Assembly (NCBI GenBank): GCA_963783505.1
Contig: CAWAOP010000039.1
Coordinates: 1 to 64,000, forward strand
Reading direction: 5' to 3'
Source of the DNA: BOG-224 sp963783505
GTDB taxonomy: Bacteria > Acidobacteriota > Terriglobia > Bryobacterales > Bryobacteraceae
Length of the DNA: 64,000 bases
Within the stretch, counting starts at the first letter, position 1; each line of letters starts with the position of its first letter. The notes beneath the pieces were generated by a model, which saw only the letters and a list, made by a program, of their open reading frames with translations, made no database searches and had not been told where the DNA came from. Position numbers and translations under genes: made by a program. This document shows, piece by piece, positions 10,201 to 18,905 of this stretch.

Positions 10201-10362
10201 GTATCAGGGCACGGCTTCAGCCGCGCCGAAGAGGGTGGAAAAGACAGGGCTTTAGCCCGTGGTTGGCTGCGGAAAGTGCGCGCTCTCGCCGCAGCGATGA
10301 GCGGGGGCTAAAGCCCACACATTGATATGCCGAACGGCACGACTCAAGTCGTGCCCTGATAC
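10201..10362. repeat. 162-bp repeat bounded by perfect 13-bp inverted repeats
   Basis: The ends GTATCAGGGCACG (10201-10213) and CGTGCCCTGATAC (10350-10362) are perfect inverted repeats. Inside are further small palindromes: GGGCTTTAGCCC, GGGCTAAAGCCC, CTGCGG/CCGCAG and GGCACGACT-caa-GTCGTGCC. The right half reappears at 43323-43385 inside a pseudopilin gene, with the loop changed from CAA to AAA. No open reading frame of note and no transposase are present. The stretch from here to 10462 holds no gene; at 10413 it contains GTGAGAAATGCAGG, which also recurs at 25820. Confidence 0.7.
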
Positions 10363-10462
10363 AGAGCCAAACGGGGCTTGCCTCATTTTAGCGGGATCTC
10401 GGGCGATGGCCGGTGAGAAATGCAGGTTAGTGATAGCCGATAGCTGACGGCTGACAGCTTCT

Positions 10463-10756
10463 TCAGAACGCCAGCGTCCGGGTGCGCGGCTGTTCCTGCG
10501 CGTTCGGCAGGTAGAGCGTCTTGCAGTGCTCGCAACGGTAGATCTCGGCCTGCGCGCCGTACTTGGCCTTGACCTCTTCGCCGAAAAAGTACCAGCGCTT
10601 CAGATGGCCGGCGCAGAGTTTGCCCTTCTCGTCTTTTTCGCCGCAGGCCCGCATCCGCGGGATGCGGCGCTTGACCTTTGTCCCGTCGCTCAGCGTTGCC
10701 ACCAGCTCGGCTACTGGAACGGGTTCGTTGGAGGGCGCGTACGTGGGATTCGCCAT
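10463..10756 (-). CDS. Small conserved protein with zinc-ribbon-like cysteines
   Basis: A 97-residue protein that I recognise only as a small acidobacterial hypothetical. It has four cysteines arranged as a possible split zinc ribbon: RACGEKDEKGKLCAGH near residues 37-52 and YRCEHCKTLYLP near residues 73-84. The start at 10756 gives MANPTYAPSNEP, and the stop is near the 3' side of the 10.2-kb repeat. It is transcribed away from the DUF104/PIN pair. It could bind metal or nucleic acid, but that is inference from the cysteine pattern alone. Length, codon use and the ordered cysteines support a real gene. Confidence 0.65.
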   Translation of the reverse strand: MANPTYAPSNEPVPVAELVATLSDGTKVKRRIPRMRACGEKDEKGKLCAGHLKRWYFFGEEVKAKYGAQAEIYRCEHCKTLYLPNAQEQPRTRTLAF

Positions 10757-10863
10757 ACCGGGAAACCGAAGTATATCAGGCGGCGCGCGCGGGAGTTTTG
10801 CGTTCGGGCGCCGCGTGGAGTTCCATTATCAAAAGCGGTACGGGTCCGGCGTAGAATGAAGTA

Positions 10864-11142
10864 ATGATGCCCAACCACGTGGATGCGGTCTATGAGAACG
10901 GCGTCCTCCGGCCGTTGGAGCGTCTGCCTCTGGAGGAGCACCAGCGTGTGAGGGTCACCATCTCCAGCCTCTCAGGCGATTCCCTGGCGTCCCTGATCGA
11001 TCGGGGCTTTCTGGAACAAGCCCGCCAGGAAGTCGCGAACGCGCGCGATATTCGGGCTCACGAGGAGATTCGCAACTTGACCGCGAAGGACCCATCTTCT
11101 TGGTCCGAGGCCATTATCGCGGACCGCGCGGAGCGATTCTGA
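10864..11142 (+). CDS. DUF104 / AF2212-like antitoxin
   Basis: A 92-residue protein whose N-terminus (MPNHVDAVYENGVLRPLERL, then LEEHQRVRVTI) is the typical DUF104 (AF2212-like) beta-rich antitoxin domain, here followed by about 45 extra helical residues. Members of this family commonly neutralise a PIN toxin encoded just downstream, and the next gene, five bases on, is a PIN protein. Two adjacent ATG codons (10864 and 10867) could both serve as start. The repressor or toxin-binding role is known for relatives and inferred here. Confidence 0.8.
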   Translation: MMPNHVDAVYENGVLRPLERLPLEEHQRVRVTISSLSGDSLASLIDRGFLEQARQEVANARDIRAHEEIRNLTAKDPSSWSEAIIADRAERF

Positions 11143-11147
11143 GTCCG

Positions 11148-11603
11148 GTGAACTGTTTCTTCGACTCCAGCGCGCTCGTTAAGCTCTATCACCCCGAACT
11201 CGGCTCCCAGCGGGTGGTGACAATGTTTGGCGCGCAGGACCGGCGAATCATAGTTTCGCGCCTGGCCGGCGTAGAGTTGCACTCTGCTCTAGCGCTGAAG
11301 ACACGCACAGGTTCCATCGACGGCGAGAGCTGCGCCGCCGTGCTTGTTCGGTTTTATCAGGATGTAGCAAGCGGTCTGATTGCGCTTGTCGCGGTTGCCG
11401 AGTCTCACTATCCGGCGGCGGAGCGCCTTATCCTGCAATACGGCGAGAAGCACGGCCTGCGAACTTTGGACGCGCTTCACCTTGCGGTTGCGTTAGACGT
11501 GCGCGAGCGAGTTGGGATAGGCGTTTTGGTAGCGTCGGACAAGGTCCTCTGTGAAGTTGCCGCCTTGGCGGGCTTTGTCGTGCTTAACCCGGAACGTCCC
11601 TGA
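11148..11603 (+). CDS. PIN-domain toxin (VapC-like ribonuclease)
   Basis: A 151-residue PIN domain protein, probably a toxic endoribonuclease kept in check by the DUF104 protein encoded just upstream. The GTG at 11148 gives VNCFFDSSALVKLYHPE, placing the first catalytic Asp at residue 6. VSRLAGVELHSAL supplies the conserved Glu. LRTLDALHLAVAL supplies the third acidic residue, and VLVASDKVLCEVAALAG the fourth. The open frame extends upstream to 11100, but a start there would lie inside the antitoxin gene, so GTG 11148 is preferred. Spacing of five bases from the antitoxin stop implies one operon. Confidence 0.8.
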   Translation: MNCFFDSSALVKLYHPELGSQRVVTMFGAQDRRIIVSRLAGVELHSALALKTRTGSIDGESCAAVLVRFYQDVASGLIALVAVAESHYPAAERLILQYGEKHGLRTLDALHLAVALDVRERVGIGVLVASDKVLCEVAALAGFVVLNPERP

Positions 11604-11702
11604 CGGAACTTCGGGCAGGGAGCGGCGTGAGACGTGCTTCGTAGGCATTCGTGAGCGCTCCGGTTTTGCGTTCGGGCGCCGCGGCGCGATAGGCTGAAAC
11701 GA

Positions 11703-12248
11703 ATGGCATCCGTTGCCCCCAGCCGTCGAACCAGCGCACTCGATGCGGCATTTGCGGGGCTTCAGGCGGGCTTGGTGGCGGCGTTCGTGTTTCTGGTTTG
11801 GCTGGGCGTTTCAGCCCTGCCCGAATTCCGTAGTTTCTGGACCGCGGAGCGGCTGGTGGCAAGCGTTTTCTATGGCGCGGGGGCCATTCGCGGGGGGCCG
11901 GGTTCGGCGGCTCTCACCGGCCTGGCGGCGTACCTGCTGATGTATAGCCTGCTGGGCGCGGGCTTCGCGGTTGCGGCGAGGGACAAGTTCCCGCCGTTCC
12001 GCCTGGCGCTCGTTTCCGTGGCCTTCGGGCTGGTATGGTACTACCTGGCCTTCCACATAGCCGCCCGGTACGCCGCTCCATGGGTAGCCCGGCTGCACGA
12101 CCCTGGGCCTACCTTGTGGGGCCACGCGATTTATGGCCTGATGCTGGCCCGGTTCCGTCTGTATCTGCCGCACGCCGGGGCCGTGTCACAGCCCGAGGCC
12201 GCGCGCGCGCCGGAAGAAACAGGCGTACGGTTGGGGCCAGACGTCTAG
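11703..12248 (+). CDS. Hypothetical integral membrane protein
   Basis: A 181-residue protein with about four hydrophobic helices: residues 17-38 (AGLQAGLVAAFVFLVWLGV), 69-95 (LTGLAAYLLMYSLLGAGFAVAA as the core), 98-120 (LALVSVAFGLVWYYLAFH) and a weaker one near 140-150. The C-terminal tail is polar. I do not recognise a named family. It stands alone between the toxin pair and rpsA, and converges with rpsA across a palindromic repeat. The weak AGG upstream of ATG 11703 and the clean hydrophobic periodicity support expression as a membrane protein. Function unknown. Confidence 0.65.
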   Translation: MASVAPSRRTSALDAAFAGLQAGLVAAFVFLVWLGVSALPEFRSFWTAERLVASVFYGAGAIRGGPGSAALTGLAAYLLMYSLLGAGFAVAARDKFPPFRLALVSVAFGLVWYYLAFHIAARYAAPWVARLHDPGPTLWGHAIYGLMLARFRLYLPHAGAVSQPEAARAPEETGVRLGPDV

Positions 12249-12254
12249 CCTCAA

Positions 12255-12361
12255 TACTGTTCACTTAGGCGATGGGCCGGAAGAAAAGCCGAGACGAATC
12301 CCGGCTGCGCCCAGAGGGCCCCCGGCTTGAGAGCCCGCGCCACGGCGTTAAGCGAACAGTA
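12255..12361. repeat. Repeat bounded by 13-bp imperfect inverted repeats
   Basis: TACTGTTCACTTA (12255-12267) and TAAGCGAACAGTA (12349-12361) are inverted repeats with one mismatch. Between them lies the hairpin GCCGAGA-cgaa-TCCCGGC and the skeleton tail GCGCCACGG seen in other copies. It sits between the convergent membrane protein gene and rpsA and could act as a bidirectional 3' structure. Confidence 0.6.
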
Positions 12362-12379
12362 CCGAGGGTGGGAATTCGA

Positions 12380-14080
12380 TCAGGCGAGTTCCAGATCGAT
12401 TTGCTTCGCTGCCGGGTCTAGCTTCACGATGCGGAAGTCGCGGATCTGGCCGGCGCGCGCGGGTTCGTTCGCGCCACCGCGCTCGGCTCCCTTCCAGCGC
12501 GCCTTGAGCATGGAAGTAAGAGAGGACAGATCCGCCGCTTGCGGGCCGGCAGCCTGCTCGCGCTCCTCGGCCGGCGCAGCCACTTTGCAGAAACCGTGGA
12601 TTCCCTCGCCCAATTCGACGCGCCCTTTGCCGCCCGATACATCCTTCATGCGGCCGGTGACCACGTCACCCACCTTGTGCTCGGAGATGTATTCGTCGAG
12701 GCTGGTGGGAACCATTTGTTTCAGGCCAATCCGAATGCGGCGCTTGGCCTGGTCGATTTCGAGCACCTGGGCTTTTACCGTCTGCCCGACCTTCAGAACT
12801 TCCTGCGGATGATCGATCCGTTTCTCGGCGCCGATATCGCCGATGTGGATCATCGCTTCCACGCCCTCGGCCAGTTCGACGAACGCGCCGAATTTCTGCA
12901 TGCTCGTCACTTTGCCCTCGACGACGGACCCCTGCGGATACTTCGCAGGCGCGTCGGCCCACGGATCGCCGAGCGCCTGCTTCAGGCCCAAAGCAATGCG
13001 CCGATCGGCCTGGTTGACTCCGAGGATGGCTACATCCACGCGATCACCGGGCTTGACCACATCCGAGGCCTTGGGCGTCCTCTTAGCCCACGACATTTCG
13101 GAGATGTGAATCAGCCCTTCTATTCCCTTCTCCAACTCCACGAACGCGCCGAATTCCGCCACGCGCGTGACCGTTCCCTGAACCCGGTCTCCGACTTTAT
13201 ACTTTTCGCCGGCGAGGTCCCACGGATGCGGTTGAAGCTGCTTCAGCCCCAGAGCAATGCGCCGCTTGGCGGGTTCGACCTTGAGGACTTTCGCTTCGAT
13301 TTCCTGGCCCACCGAGAGCGCGTCGGAAGGTTTGGCGATGCGTCCCCAGGAAATGTCGGCTACGTGCAGCAGCGCGTCCACGCCGCCGATGTCCACAAAG
13401 GCGCCGTAGTCCATGAGCGAGCGCACCGTGCCCCGGATCACCTCGCCCTCTTTCACTTCGGCGTAACGGCGTTCCTTGGCCGCGCGCTCTTCTTCCTCGA
13501 TCACGGCGCGGCGGTCCACCACCACGTCCTCATCCGCGACGTCCACTTTGGTAACGCGGCAACGAATCTCCTGGCCAACCAGCTTTTCCAATTCCGCCGC
13601 GTCCCGCGCGCCGCTGCGCGAAGCGGGCATGAACGCGCGGACGCCCACATCCACGGTGAGGCCGCCTTTCACCGCGCCGGTCACGAGCCCCGCGATGGGA
13701 GTCTTCTCCGCGAGCGCTTTCTCCAGCGACGACCAGTCCTTGGGCCGCTCCACCTTAAGGCGCGAAAGCTCGTAATAGCCGTCGGGGCCGCGCCCCTTGT
13801 TGGACACGCGAACCTTGTCGCCGGGCTTGACGCTCTCGCCCGCGCCGGTGAACGCGGCGAGCGGGAGGATGCCTTCGATCTTGTAGCCGATGTCGAGAAA
13901 TACCGAGTCGCCCGAAACGGCGATTACGGTCGCTTCGACTCCTCCTCCGCCCGAATCGGGGCGGCTAGAGTGCGACTGTTCGTATTGCGAAAGAAGATCG
14001 CCGAACGATTCGGCGTCTTCGGTTGACTGGACGGCAGGACGGACAGGCGTGTCCCCTTCCAGCATGGGTGAATTGGCCAT
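12380..14080 (-). CDS. rpsA: 30S ribosomal protein S1
   Basis: Ribosomal protein S1 unfolds mRNA and docks it on the 30S subunit during initiation. The 566-residue product has six S1 (OB-fold) repeats. The first two, near residues 47-125 and 128-205, are the divergent ribosome-docking ones (FLDIGYKIEGILPL; LTVDVGVRAFMPAS). Repeats 3-6 are RNA-binding: RSLMDYGAFVDIGGVDALLH, RVAEFGAFVELEKGIEGLIH, SMQKFGAFVELAEGVEAMIH, and a degenerate last one (KGRVELGEGIHGF). Length fits the usual 550-600. The start at 14080 lies 44 bp from the divergent histidine kinase start, so promoters of the two genes share a very short region. Confidence 0.93.
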   Translation of the reverse strand: MANSPMLEGDTPVRPAVQSTEDAESFGDLLSQYEQSHSSRPDSGGGGVEATVIAVSGDSVFLDIGYKIEGILPLAAFTGAGESVKPGDKVRVSNKGRGPDGYYELSRLKVERPKDWSSLEKALAEKTPIAGLVTGAVKGGLTVDVGVRAFMPASRSGARDAAELEKLVGQEIRCRVTKVDVADEDVVVDRRAVIEEEERAAKERRYAEVKEGEVIRGTVRSLMDYGAFVDIGGVDALLHVADISWGRIAKPSDALSVGQEIEAKVLKVEPAKRRIALGLKQLQPHPWDLAGEKYKVGDRVQGTVTRVAEFGAFVELEKGIEGLIHISEMSWAKRTPKASDVVKPGDRVDVAILGVNQADRRIALGLKQALGDPWADAPAKYPQGSVVEGKVTSMQKFGAFVELAEGVEAMIHIGDIGAEKRIDHPQEVLKVGQTVKAQVLEIDQAKRRIRIGLKQMVPTSLDEYISEHKVGDVVTGRMKDVSGGKGRVELGEGIHGFCKVAAPAEEREQAAGPQAADLSSLTSMLKARWKGAERGGANEPARAGQIRDFRIVKLDPAAKQIDLELA

Positions 14081-14124
14081 GAGACTTTAACGTCTATTGT
14101 GGCATAATCCCGACTGAGGGATTT

Positions 14125-15381
14125 GTGCGTTCCCAACCGAATCTACGCTGGCTGCGGACCGTGCGGCCTCACGACATCGTCTGGTGTCTGCTTTTCGCCG
14201 CGCTGATCCCCACGTTGCCCAGAGGCGACGTCTTCGAAATCCTTCCCCTGGCCGGACTCGCCGTGGTGCAGGTATTGGAACCGCGGATTCGGGCGCTCGA
14301 GTCCACACCGGGACGCATTCTGTGGATCTCGCTCAAACTCGCCCTCGGATACATCCTGATCGGCTACACATACGGCATCGAAAGCTGGTATTGGCCCGTT
14401 CTGCTGCTTCCCGTGATCTCGGCCGCGAGCACGCTAAGCTTCTGGGGAACCATGACCTTCATCTTCGCGGCGGCCGCGGCCTACATCAGCTTCGGGGCCT
14501 GGCTGGCGGGCAGTTGGCGAGGCTACGTGGACTATCTGGCCGCGCGCGTGGCTTTTCTGGCCATGGCGGGAATTCTGGCGAACGCGCTTGGCGAGGCCTT
14601 GCGCGTGCAGTCCGAACGCCGCCGGAAGACCGCGGAGCAGCTTGCCGAATCGAACGCCCAACTTCGCCAGGCGGAGGAGGCCGTCCGCCGTTCGGAACGC
14701 CTCGCGGCCCTCGGGCAGCTCTCCGCCGGGCTGGCGCATGAGCTTCGCAACCCGCTGGGCACGATTCGGGCTTCGGCGGAGATGCTGGCAAAATCGGTGG
14801 CCGCCGAGAATGCAGTGGCGCGCGAGGTCGCGGGGTTCATCACTTCCGAGTCGGACCGGGTCAATTCCCTGGTCACGCGCTTTCTTCAGTTCGCCCGTCC
14901 ACTCGATCTGCGCGACGAAAATAGCGATCTTGCGCAAATGCTCGACCGCGCCGTCGCTCTCGCCGAGCGCGAAGCTCCGAACGTCACCATCTACAGGAAC
15001 TACGACCCCGAGATTCCACCCTTTTCGTTCGACGGCGAATTAATGGAGCGAGCCATTTACAACCTGGTCCTTAATGCGGCCCAGGCCACCAAGCCTGGCG
15101 GGGCGGTAACGGTGAAAACGCGGGCGGCCGGCGGCATGGCCGAGATCGCGGTGATCGACCGGGGCGCGGGCATAGAGCCGAAGCATCTCGCCGCCATCTT
15201 CAACCCGTTCTTCACCACCAAGCCGAGCGGCGTCGGGCTGGGGCTGGCGATCGTCTCGAAGATCGTGGACGAACACGGCGGTAAGATATCGGTGGAGAGC
15301 GAACTGGGTAAAGGCAGCGTGTTCCGCGTGCTGCTGCCCATGGACCGCGCCGCGCTCGCAAGCAACCCGCCTGCCGCATGA
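14125..15381 (+). CDS. Membrane sensor histidine kinase, NtrB-like
   Basis: A 418-residue kinase that should autophosphorylate and pass phosphate to the sigma-54 regulator encoded next. The GTG start at 14125 has GAGGG five bases upstream. About five membrane helices fill residues 18-155 (WCLLFAALIPTL, ILWISLKLALGYILIGYTY, AFLAMAGILANALGEAL), leaving little periplasmic sensor. A coiled coil at 160-195 leads to the H box LAHELRNPLG with His205. Then come the N box NLVLNAAQATKPGG, the G1 box VIDRGAGI, the F box FNPFFTTK and the G2 box GVGLGLAI. The stop overlaps the regulator start by four bases (ATGA). The signal is unknown; related pairs respond to nitrogen, acetoacetate or envelope cues. Confidence 0.9.
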   Translation: MRSQPNLRWLRTVRPHDIVWCLLFAALIPTLPRGDVFEILPLAGLAVVQVLEPRIRALESTPGRILWISLKLALGYILIGYTYGIESWYWPVLLLPVISAASTLSFWGTMTFIFAAAAAYISFGAWLAGSWRGYVDYLAARVAFLAMAGILANALGEALRVQSERRRKTAEQLAESNAQLRQAEEAVRRSERLAALGQLSAGLAHELRNPLGTIRASAEMLAKSVAAENAVAREVAGFITSESDRVNSLVTRFLQFARPLDLRDENSDLAQMLDRAVALAEREAPNVTIYRNYDPEIPPFSFDGELMERAIYNLVLNAAQATKPGGAVTVKTRAAGGMAEIAVIDRGAGIEPKHLAAIFNPFFTTKPSGVGLGLAIVSKIVDEHGGKISVESELGKGSVFRVLLPMDRAALASNPPAA

Positions 15382-16736
15382 AACCTCGCATTCTGATTGT
15401 CGAAGACGAAGAGAAACTCCGCCGGGTAATCGAGCTGCAGCTTGTCTCGGCCGGCTACGATGTCGATAAGGCGGCCACGGCCGAGGAAGGCCTCAAGATC
15501 GCCGATCGCGCAGATCTGGTCCTCACGGACCTCAAGCTGCCGGGGATCGACGGCCTTCAGTTTCTGGCCACGATTCGCCGGCAGAACGCCCGCGTGCCGG
15601 TGATCATGATGACGGCGTTCGGCAGCATCGAGACAGCCATCGAGGCGATGAAAGCCGGGGCCGCGGACTTCCTGCTGAAGCCCTTTTCGCTCGATCATCT
15701 TGTGCAGGTCATCGGCAAGGCGCTCGAAGTCCGCGATCTGCGCGACGAAAACCGTAAGCTGAAGGCCGAACTGGGCCGGCGGTACGAATTCGACAACATC
15801 ATCGGACACAGCCCCGCCATGCAGGAGATCTTCGAGACCATCGAGCGCGTCGCGCCCACGCGCTCCACGGTCTTGCTGGCCGGCGAAAGCGGAGTGGGCA
15901 AGGATCTCATCGCGCGCGCCATCCATTTTCACTCGCCGCGCCGCGACCGGCCGCTGGTCAAAATCAATTGCGCCGCGCTTCCCGAGAACCTGATGGAAAG
16001 CGAGCTGTTCGGATACGAGAAGGGCGCGTTCACCGGCGCCAATACGTCCAAGCCCGGAAAATTCGAGCAGGCCGATACCGGCACGGTGTTTCTCGACGAG
16101 ATCGGCGACGTTCCGCCCGCGATTCAAGTGAAGCTCTTGAGGGTGCTTCAGGAGCGCGAGTTCGAGCGCCTGGGAAGCAACGTCACGCGCCGCATCGACG
16201 TGCGAGTGATCGCGGCCACCAATAAGGACTTGCGGGCTGCTTTGGAAGAGGGCGCTTTCCGGGAGGATCTGTACTACCGGCTCAACGTTGTCCCGCTGAA
16301 TATTCCGCCGCTGCGGGAGCGCAAACAGGATATCCCATTCCTGGCGAACCACTTTGTCCATAAGCTGGCGCAGGACGCGGGATCGCGCGTGGAGTCTATT
16401 TCGGATGCGGCCATGGAGAAACTTCTCGCCTACCCCTGGCCGGGAAACGTACGCGAACTGGAAAACGTGATCGAACGCGGCCTGGTGCTCTCGGCGGGAG
16501 AGCGGCTGGAAGCCGCGGACATCAAGCTGGAGCCGGCGCGCGGATCCGCGAACGCGCACACCGAGGACGAAGCGCGTTTTCTGCCTGCGGGCATGACGCT
16601 GGACGGGTACGAGCAGGAAATCATCCGCGAAGCTCTGCGCCGCGCCGGGGGAAACAAGAGCCAAGCCGCGCGATTGCTGGGGCTGACCAGAAACGCACTG
16701 CGTTACCGACTGACTCAGATGGGAATGGAAGCGTAA
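15378..16736 (+). CDS. Sigma-54-dependent response regulator, NtrC family
   Basis: A 452-residue activator of sigma-54 promoters. It has a receiver domain at 1-120 with the phosphoacceptor Asp51 in VLTDLKLPG and the switch Lys in LLKPFSL. A AAA+ domain spans roughly 140-380, with Walker A GESGVGKDLIARA, the sigma-54-contacting loop KGAFTGA, Walker B TVFLDEIGD and the R finger region. A Fis-type helix-turn-helix ends the protein (GGNKSQAARLLGLTRNALRYR). All catalytic motifs are intact, so it should be a working activator rather than a degenerate regulator. It overlaps the kinase gene by four bases. Target genes cannot be named from the window. Confidence 0.92.
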   Translation: MKPRILIVEDEEKLRRVIELQLVSAGYDVDKAATAEEGLKIADRADLVLTDLKLPGIDGLQFLATIRRQNARVPVIMMTAFGSIETAIEAMKAGAADFLLKPFSLDHLVQVIGKALEVRDLRDENRKLKAELGRRYEFDNIIGHSPAMQEIFETIERVAPTRSTVLLAGESGVGKDLIARAIHFHSPRRDRPLVKINCAALPENLMESELFGYEKGAFTGANTSKPGKFEQADTGTVFLDEIGDVPPAIQVKLLRVLQEREFERLGSNVTRRIDVRVIAATNKDLRAALEEGAFREDLYYRLNVVPLNIPPLRERKQDIPFLANHFVHKLAQDAGSRVESISDAAMEKLLAYPWPGNVRELENVIERGLVLSAGERLEAADIKLEPARGSANAHTEDEARFLPAGMTLDGYEQEIIREALRRAGGNKSQAARLLGLTRNALRYRLTQMGMEA

Positions 16737-16847
16737 GGCCTCCGCAGGCTGCATCACGCGCAGAGGCTCCGGCGCCACTGACCCTACAGGAGGTGTAAGA
16801 CGATTTCGGACGATGATGTCTTATCCGAATAGGAGGAAATCACTCAG

Positions 16848-18905
16848 ATGAAAGAACGTCCACCGCATTCTCAATCGCAATTCCGCCGCACCCTTCGTGC
16901 GTGTGCTCTCTGCATACTGCGCGCCGCCCGCCGCGCTCTTGATCGCCTGGCGCGTCTGATTCGGCCGCGGTCAGACGACGACCCGTGGGTCCCTTGCGAC
17001 GGAGGTATTTGCTACACCGCCGGTGGCGTCGGCGTCGGCACGGCGACTTTCAGCTCGGTCGTGCCGCTCACGGCTTATCATGGCATGGATGTTGTCCACG
17101 CCATAAATCCATTCGTCGGTTTTTCTTCCGTACCTGGAACCGATCTTGGGTATGTTCAAGTTGTTGCAGGCTCGCCAAACAAGCTTGATCTGAACCCGAC
17201 AGGGGCAGGGGTTTTGACTTTTAGCACCACCGATTCGGATACGGAGAGAATGAGAATCAGCGCTACTGGTGGTTTGTCCTTGGGGACGCCAACCTGGAAC
17301 GCAACCGACCCTGGGGCCGGGAATATGGCAATACAAGGCAACGTCGGCATCGGGAAGACGCCGTCAGAAACGCATACGCTGGATGTCGCCGGAGATGGAA
17401 ATTTCAGCGGCGCACTTTACTCCGCTCCTGTCGCTCCCAAAATACTCGCCAACCTGAGCAGCTCAGCTACGGGAGGGACGGGCTACACCTACGCGCAGGA
17501 CGACATAGCTTACGCGACCTCAGACGCAGGGGCAGTCACACTATTCGATATCTCGGATCCGGCAAACCCACGCATCATTGGCCAGATTGTCAACGACGTG
17601 AACCTCCCCTATGCTGAGGGATTAGCGGTAATCGGCCCCTATTTGTTCGTGGCCGTCATAAACACGAACACCCTCTACATGCTCGATACCCGAAAGATCG
17701 TCGGCAGCGTTTCCCTGGCCTCGGCGAGGGTGGCGAGCATTACTGATCCCACTCTGCTCGATAGTTGCGAGCACATCGAGGCGTCTGGCAACCTGCTTCT
17801 GATCGCCAATCTGAATTCCACCGCGGGGCATGCGCAGTTTGCCGTGGTTCAGGTCACGACCTCGCCAACTCCAGGGATCTCGATTATCGGCCACCTCAGC
17901 GACCCGCGGCTCTATGGGGCCGTTTACATCGACGTAGAAGGGACCGTTGCGTACCTCACCGCGCGCGCGGCGGCATCCCTGAATGCCATAGACTTCTCGA
18001 CGCCTAGCCTGCCGGCAATCACCAGTTCTTTCGCCCCATCGGATATCTCAGGCAACTGGTTCGGCGACGCTACCGGGGTTTGCGTACGAGCCGGATGGGC
18101 CTACGTAGCCTGCAAGGACCGGAACGCAATTGCGCCGGTCGATATCTCCAACCCGGCCGCCATGGCGCTCGGAACGCCGGTAGTTGACTCAGCGCAACTC
18201 AACAACCCGTCCAACGTCCATTTCGCGGGCCGTTATCTGTACGCCACCTGCTACGGCAGTGCTTCTGGCGGCGGCCCAGATTCGGGAGTGGCGATCCTCT
18301 CGTTGGCAACCCCTTCGGCCCCCGCCCTCCTCGATTACTTCAACCCCGCTACTTCGGGGATCGAGTGCGATCACCTCGACATATGGGGACGGGTCGGGAT
18401 TCTAGCCAACACGGCGTGGCCGGGTGGCATTTTGCTGCTGGATCTGGGGGGAGTAGAGGCTGCGGTAGGGAGGATTGGACACCTTGAGAGCGACGACGTT
18501 GATGTAGCCCGGGACATTCGAGTAGCGCGAAATCTCCTGCTCGGCGGTCGTATTAGCTTTCTAGACGGCTCAGGAAGCCCGGGTCCGGGAGGCGTTACGA
18601 CCCAGGTAGACTTCACTACCTCGCTCACCCCCGGAACGCCCCAGGGTCCGGCCGGCCCGAAACCTGCGATGTTCAGCCTCACCATCGCGCTAAACGCTGG
18701 GGCGAGCATCGACATTCGATCTGGACCAGATGCCTCGTCGCTAACGTCGATCATCTCTGGTTCTGCGGGAATTCTTGTCGATTCTAGTCCTCCCGGCCCT
18801 CCGGCGGTGCTATGGACGTTCACTTGGTGGCAGTTGCCGGGGACTTGGTTTGTGGTGAACCTGACTGGGACGTACAACGTGATGCGGATGATGGAGTGGT
18901 ACTGA
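16848..18905 (+). CDS. LVIVD-repeat protein with tail-fibre-like segment
   Basis: A 685-residue protein of unknown role, with AGGAGGAAA ten bases before the ATG. The N-terminus is Arg-rich (RRALDRLARLIRPR) and not a normal signal peptide. Residues 60-190 hold short repeats like those of phage or surface fibre proteins (TERMRISATGGLSLG; GNVGIGKTPSETHTLDVAGD). Residues 195-560 are a propeller of LVIVD-type repeats (VTLFDISDPANPRIIGQI, EGLAVIGPYLFVAVI, IAPVDISNPAAMALG). A collagen-like short stretch (GSPGPGG) and a beta-rich tail ending EWY follow. A partial relative with the same repeat style is at the right end of the window. It may be an exported adhesive or appendage protein; that is inference. 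Confidence 0.75.
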   Translation: MKERPPHSQSQFRRTLRACALCILRAARRALDRLARLIRPRSDDDPWVPCDGGICYTAGGVGVGTATFSSVVPLTAYHGMDVVHAINPFVGFSSVPGTDLGYVQVVAGSPNKLDLNPTGAGVLTFSTTDSDTERMRISATGGLSLGTPTWNATDPGAGNMAIQGNVGIGKTPSETHTLDVAGDGNFSGALYSAPVAPKILANLSSSATGGTGYTYAQDDIAYATSDAGAVTLFDISDPANPRIIGQIVNDVNLPYAEGLAVIGPYLFVAVINTNTLYMLDTRKIVGSVSLASARVASITDPTLLDSCEHIEASGNLLLIANLNSTAGHAQFAVVQVTTSPTPGISIIGHLSDPRLYGAVYIDVEGTVAYLTARAAASLNAIDFSTPSLPAITSSFAPSDISGNWFGDATGVCVRAGWAYVACKDRNAIAPVDISNPAAMALGTPVVDSAQLNNPSNVHFAGRYLYATCYGSASGGGPDSGVAILSLATPSAPALLDYFNPATSGIECDHLDIWGRVGILANTAWPGGILLLDLGGVEAAVGRIGHLESDDVDVARDIRVARNLLLGGRISFLDGSGSPGPGGVTTQVDFTTSLTPGTPQGPAGPKPAMFSLTIALNAGASIDIRSGPDASSLTSIISGSAGILVDSSPPGPPAVLWTFTWWQLPGTWFVVNLTGTYNVMRMMEWY

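Noticed and set aside
12539..14026. Long plus-strand open frame opposite rpsA
   Set aside because: It is the antisense shadow of a high-GC gene: low complexity, His/Arg-rich, no ribosome-binding site, and the S1 domains on the other strand are unmistakable.
15057..16778. 573-codon minus-strand frame opposite the NtrC-like regulator
   Set aside because: Shadow frame; the plus strand has complete receiver, AAA+ and Fis motifs.
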